Position numbers and translations under genes: made by a program. A DNA stretch of 64,000 bases from Paracoccaceae bacterium (lineage in GTDB: Bacteria > Pseudomonadota > Alphaproteobacteria > Rhodobacterales > Rhodobacteraceae): positions 186,001 to 250,000 of the forward strand of contig JANSYL010000003.1 in assembly GCA_024742455.1 (NCBI GenBank), read 5' to 3'. This document shows, piece by piece, positions 62,333 to 64,000 of this stretch (positions are counted from its first letter, which is position 1; the number at the start of each line of letters is the position of its first letter). The notes beneath the pieces are model-generated. The model was given only the letters and a program-made list of their open reading frames with translations, was not told where the DNA came from and did not search any database.

Positions 62333-64000
62333 GTTGGCCGGAAAGGAACTGAAAGGGCGAGACCCGGACAGCCTGACCTGGGAGACGCTGGAGGGGATCC
62401 GCGTCAAACCGCTGTACACTGCCGAGGATACCGCCGACCTGCCCCATACCGGCAGCCTGCCGGGTTTTGCCCCCTTCACCCGGGGCGTGAAGGCCACGAT
62501 GTATGCCGGCCGTCCCTGGACGATCCGGCAATATGCGGGGTTTTCGACAGCCGAGGAATCGAACGCGTTCTACCGCAAGGCGCTGGCCGCCGGGCAGCAG
62601 GGCGTGTCCGTTGCCTTCGACCTGGCCACCCATCGCGGCTATGACAGCGACCACCCGCGCGTCGTGGGCGATGTGGGCAAGGCGGGTGTGGCCATCGACA
62701 GTGTCGAGGACATGAAAATCCTTTTCGAAGGCATCCCGCTGGACCAGGTCAGCGTGTCGATGACGATGAACGGCGCGGTCATCCCGGTGCTGGCCAGTTT
62801 CATCGTCGCGGGCGAGGAGCAGGGCCATGACCGCAGCGTGCTGTCGGGGACCATCCAGAACGACATCCTGAAGGAGTTCATGGTCCGCAACACCTATATC
62901 TACCCGCCGGAACCCTCGATGCGGATCATCTCGGACATCATCGAATACACCTCGAACGAGATGCCGAAATTCAACTCGATCTCGATCTCGGGCTACCACA
63001 TGCAGGAGGCCGGGGCGAACCTGGTGCAGGAACTGGCCTATACCCTGGCAGACGGGCGCGAATATGTGCGCGCGGCCATCGAGGCGGGGATGGACGTGGA
63101 CAAGTTCGCGGGAAGGCTGAGCTTTTTCTTCGCCATCGGGATGAATTTCTTCATGGAGATCGCCAAGCTGCGCGCGGCGCGCACGCTGTGGCACCGCATC
63201 ATGACCGAGTTCGGGGCGAAATCCGAACGCTCCAAGATGCTGCGCACCCATTGCCAGACAAGCGGCGTCAGCCTGCAGGAACAGGACCCCTACAACAACG
63301 TCGTGCGCACCGCCTATGAGGCGATGAGCGCGGTTCTGGGCGGCACGCAGTCGCTGCATACCAATGCGCTGGACGAGGCGATCGCACTGCCGACCGAGTT
63401 CGCGGCGCGCATCGCGCGCAACACGCAACTGATCCTGCAGGAAGAAACCGGGGTCACCAAGACCGTCGATCCGCTGGCCGGGTCCTATTACGTCGAAAGC
63501 CTGACGGCGGAGTTGATCGAAAAGGCCTGGGCGCTGATCAAAGAGGTCGAGGAGATGGGCGGCATGACCAAGGCCGTCGCCTCGGGCATGCCCAAGCTCA
63601 GGATCGAGGAAACCGCCGCCCGGCGGCAGGCGATGATCGACCGGGGCGAAGAGGTGATCGTCGGCGTCAACAAGTACCGCAAGGACAAGGAAGACCCGAT
63701 CGACATCCTGGAGATCGACAATGACAAGGTGCGCGAGGCGCAGGTCGCACGGCTGGAACGGATGCGGGCGGGCCGCGACCAGGCCGCCTGCGAGGCGGCC
63801 CTGTCGGAACTGACCCGGCGGGCGAAGGACGGCGGCAACCTGCTGGAGGCCGCGGTGGACGCGGCGCGTGCGCGCGCCAGCGTGGGCGAGATCAGCGACG
63901 CGATGGAGGCGGTTTTCGGCCGCCACCGGGCCGAGGTGAAGACGCTGGCCGGCGTCTATGGCGCCGCCTATGACGGCGACGAGGGGTTCGCCGAGATCCA
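62304..64000 (+). CDS. Methylmalonyl-CoA mutase (3' end outside window)
   Basis: The frame is open from the ATG at 62304 to the window edge (565 codons). It has [56 protein letters not shown] (substrate barrel), [40 protein letters not shown] and [12 protein letters not shown], all characteristic of the large-subunit mutase barrel. The cobalamin-binding domain lies beyond the window. It isomerises (R)-methylmalonyl-CoA to succinyl-CoA using adenosylcobalamin and should be served by MeaB (8495). GAGAGG lies upstream of the start within the end of the sulfotransferase-like gene. Confidence 0.97.
   Translation, partial: MTQGKDAWRELAGKELKGRDPDSLTWETLEGIRVKPLYTAEDTADLPHTGSLPGFAPFTRGVKATMYAGRPWTIRQYAGFSTAEESNAFYRKALAAGQQGVSVAFDLATHRGYDSDHPRVVGDVGKAGVAIDSVEDMKILFEGIPLDQVSVSMTMNGAVIPVLASFIVAGEEQGHDRSVLSGTIQNDILKEFMVRNTYIYPPEPSMRIISDIIEYTSNEMPKFNSISISGYHMQEAGANLVQELAYTLADGREYVRAAIEAGMDVDKFAGRLSFFFAIGMNFFMEIAKLRAARTLWHRIMTEFGAKSERSKMLRTHCQTSGVSLQEQDPYNNVVRTAYEAMSAVLGGTQSLHTNALDEAIALPTEFAARIARNTQLILQEETGVTKTVDPLAGSYYVESLTAELIEKAWALIKEVEEMGGMTKAVASGMPKLRIEETAARRQAMIDRGEEVIVGVNKYRKDKEDPIDILEIDNDKVREAQVARLERMRAGRDQAACEAALSELTRRAKDGGNLLEAAVDAARARASVGEISDAMEAVFGRHRAEVKTLAGVYGAAYDGDEGFAEI

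Overview
The window is high-GC and gene-dense. Its gene content points to an alphaproteobacterium of the Rhodobacteraceae (Roseobacter/Rhodobacter group): soxBDAG sarcosine oxidase, a pccB...pccA...methylmalonyl-CoA mutase locus, a selD fused to an FAD oxidoreductase, dnaG-rpoD, and several small proteins typical of this family (DUF6497, DUF4174, DUF2161, a 62-residue two-helix membrane protein). These assignments come from reading translated sequence; no database was searched. I see no tRNA, rRNA, CRISPR array, IS element or prophage.

Layout. 1-8.4 kb (minus strand): a DUF2235 hydrolase, an orphan form-II CoxL-type molybdenum hydroxylase subunit, the SelD fusion, the HrpB helicase and a DUF3108 protein. 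8.5-11 kb: MeaB, which protects methylmalonyl-CoA mutase, an AT-richer FkbM methyltransferase and a patatin lipase. 11.3-15.9 kb (minus): dnaG and rpoD, followed by a small putative antitoxin and a Doc-type Fic toxin chained to rpoD by two GTGA stop/start overlaps. 16-21 kb (minus): soxBDAG. 21-24 kb (minus): a VWA-domain TadG-like protein and two TadE-like pseudopilins. 24-28 kb: glutamate dehydrogenase, a membrane protein, a 3-hydroxyisobutyrate-dehydrogenase-like enzyme and an esterase.

28-31 kb is the least conventional part. It holds a long non-coding stretch with a promoter-plus-terminator small RNA candidate and a second structured element, two small genes behind FNR-like boxes, two kinds of dispersed repeat, and one clearly AT-rich foreign gene with a HEPN-like motif. 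31-38.9 kb: lepA, an Ala-rich hypothetical, a YHS protein, a divergent lrp/leucine dehydrogenase pair, a CobB deacylase, a periplasmic copper chaperone pair and rpmB. 39-44.9 kb: a DUF2161 nuclease-like protein, an EEP hydrolase, a TerB/DnaJ protein, a glyoxalase-like protein, 5-formyl-THF cyclo-ligase, a YmdB phosphoesterase and a DMT exporter. 45-52.8 kb: two convergent SLC13/RCK permeases around a lipoprotein, YebC, a LysE exporter, a DMT exporter, a HAD-fold pseudoenzyme and a DUF465 protein behind an FNR-like box. 52.8-64 kb: a Bcr/CflA exporter and the propionyl-CoA locus, in which many small unknown genes and two structured non-coding segments lie between pccB, pccA and the mutase.

How the genes fit together. 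PccAB, methylmalonyl-CoA mutase (cut off at the window end) and MeaB carry propionyl-CoA to succinyl-CoA. Sarcosine oxidase, glutamate and leucine dehydrogenases, RidA and the amino-acid exporters indicate amino-acid and methylated-amine catabolism. The strongest candidates for something new are the Doc module welded to the rpoD operon, an 82-bp gapless dispersed repeat present three times, the HEPN-like orphan gene, and three candidate structured RNAs.
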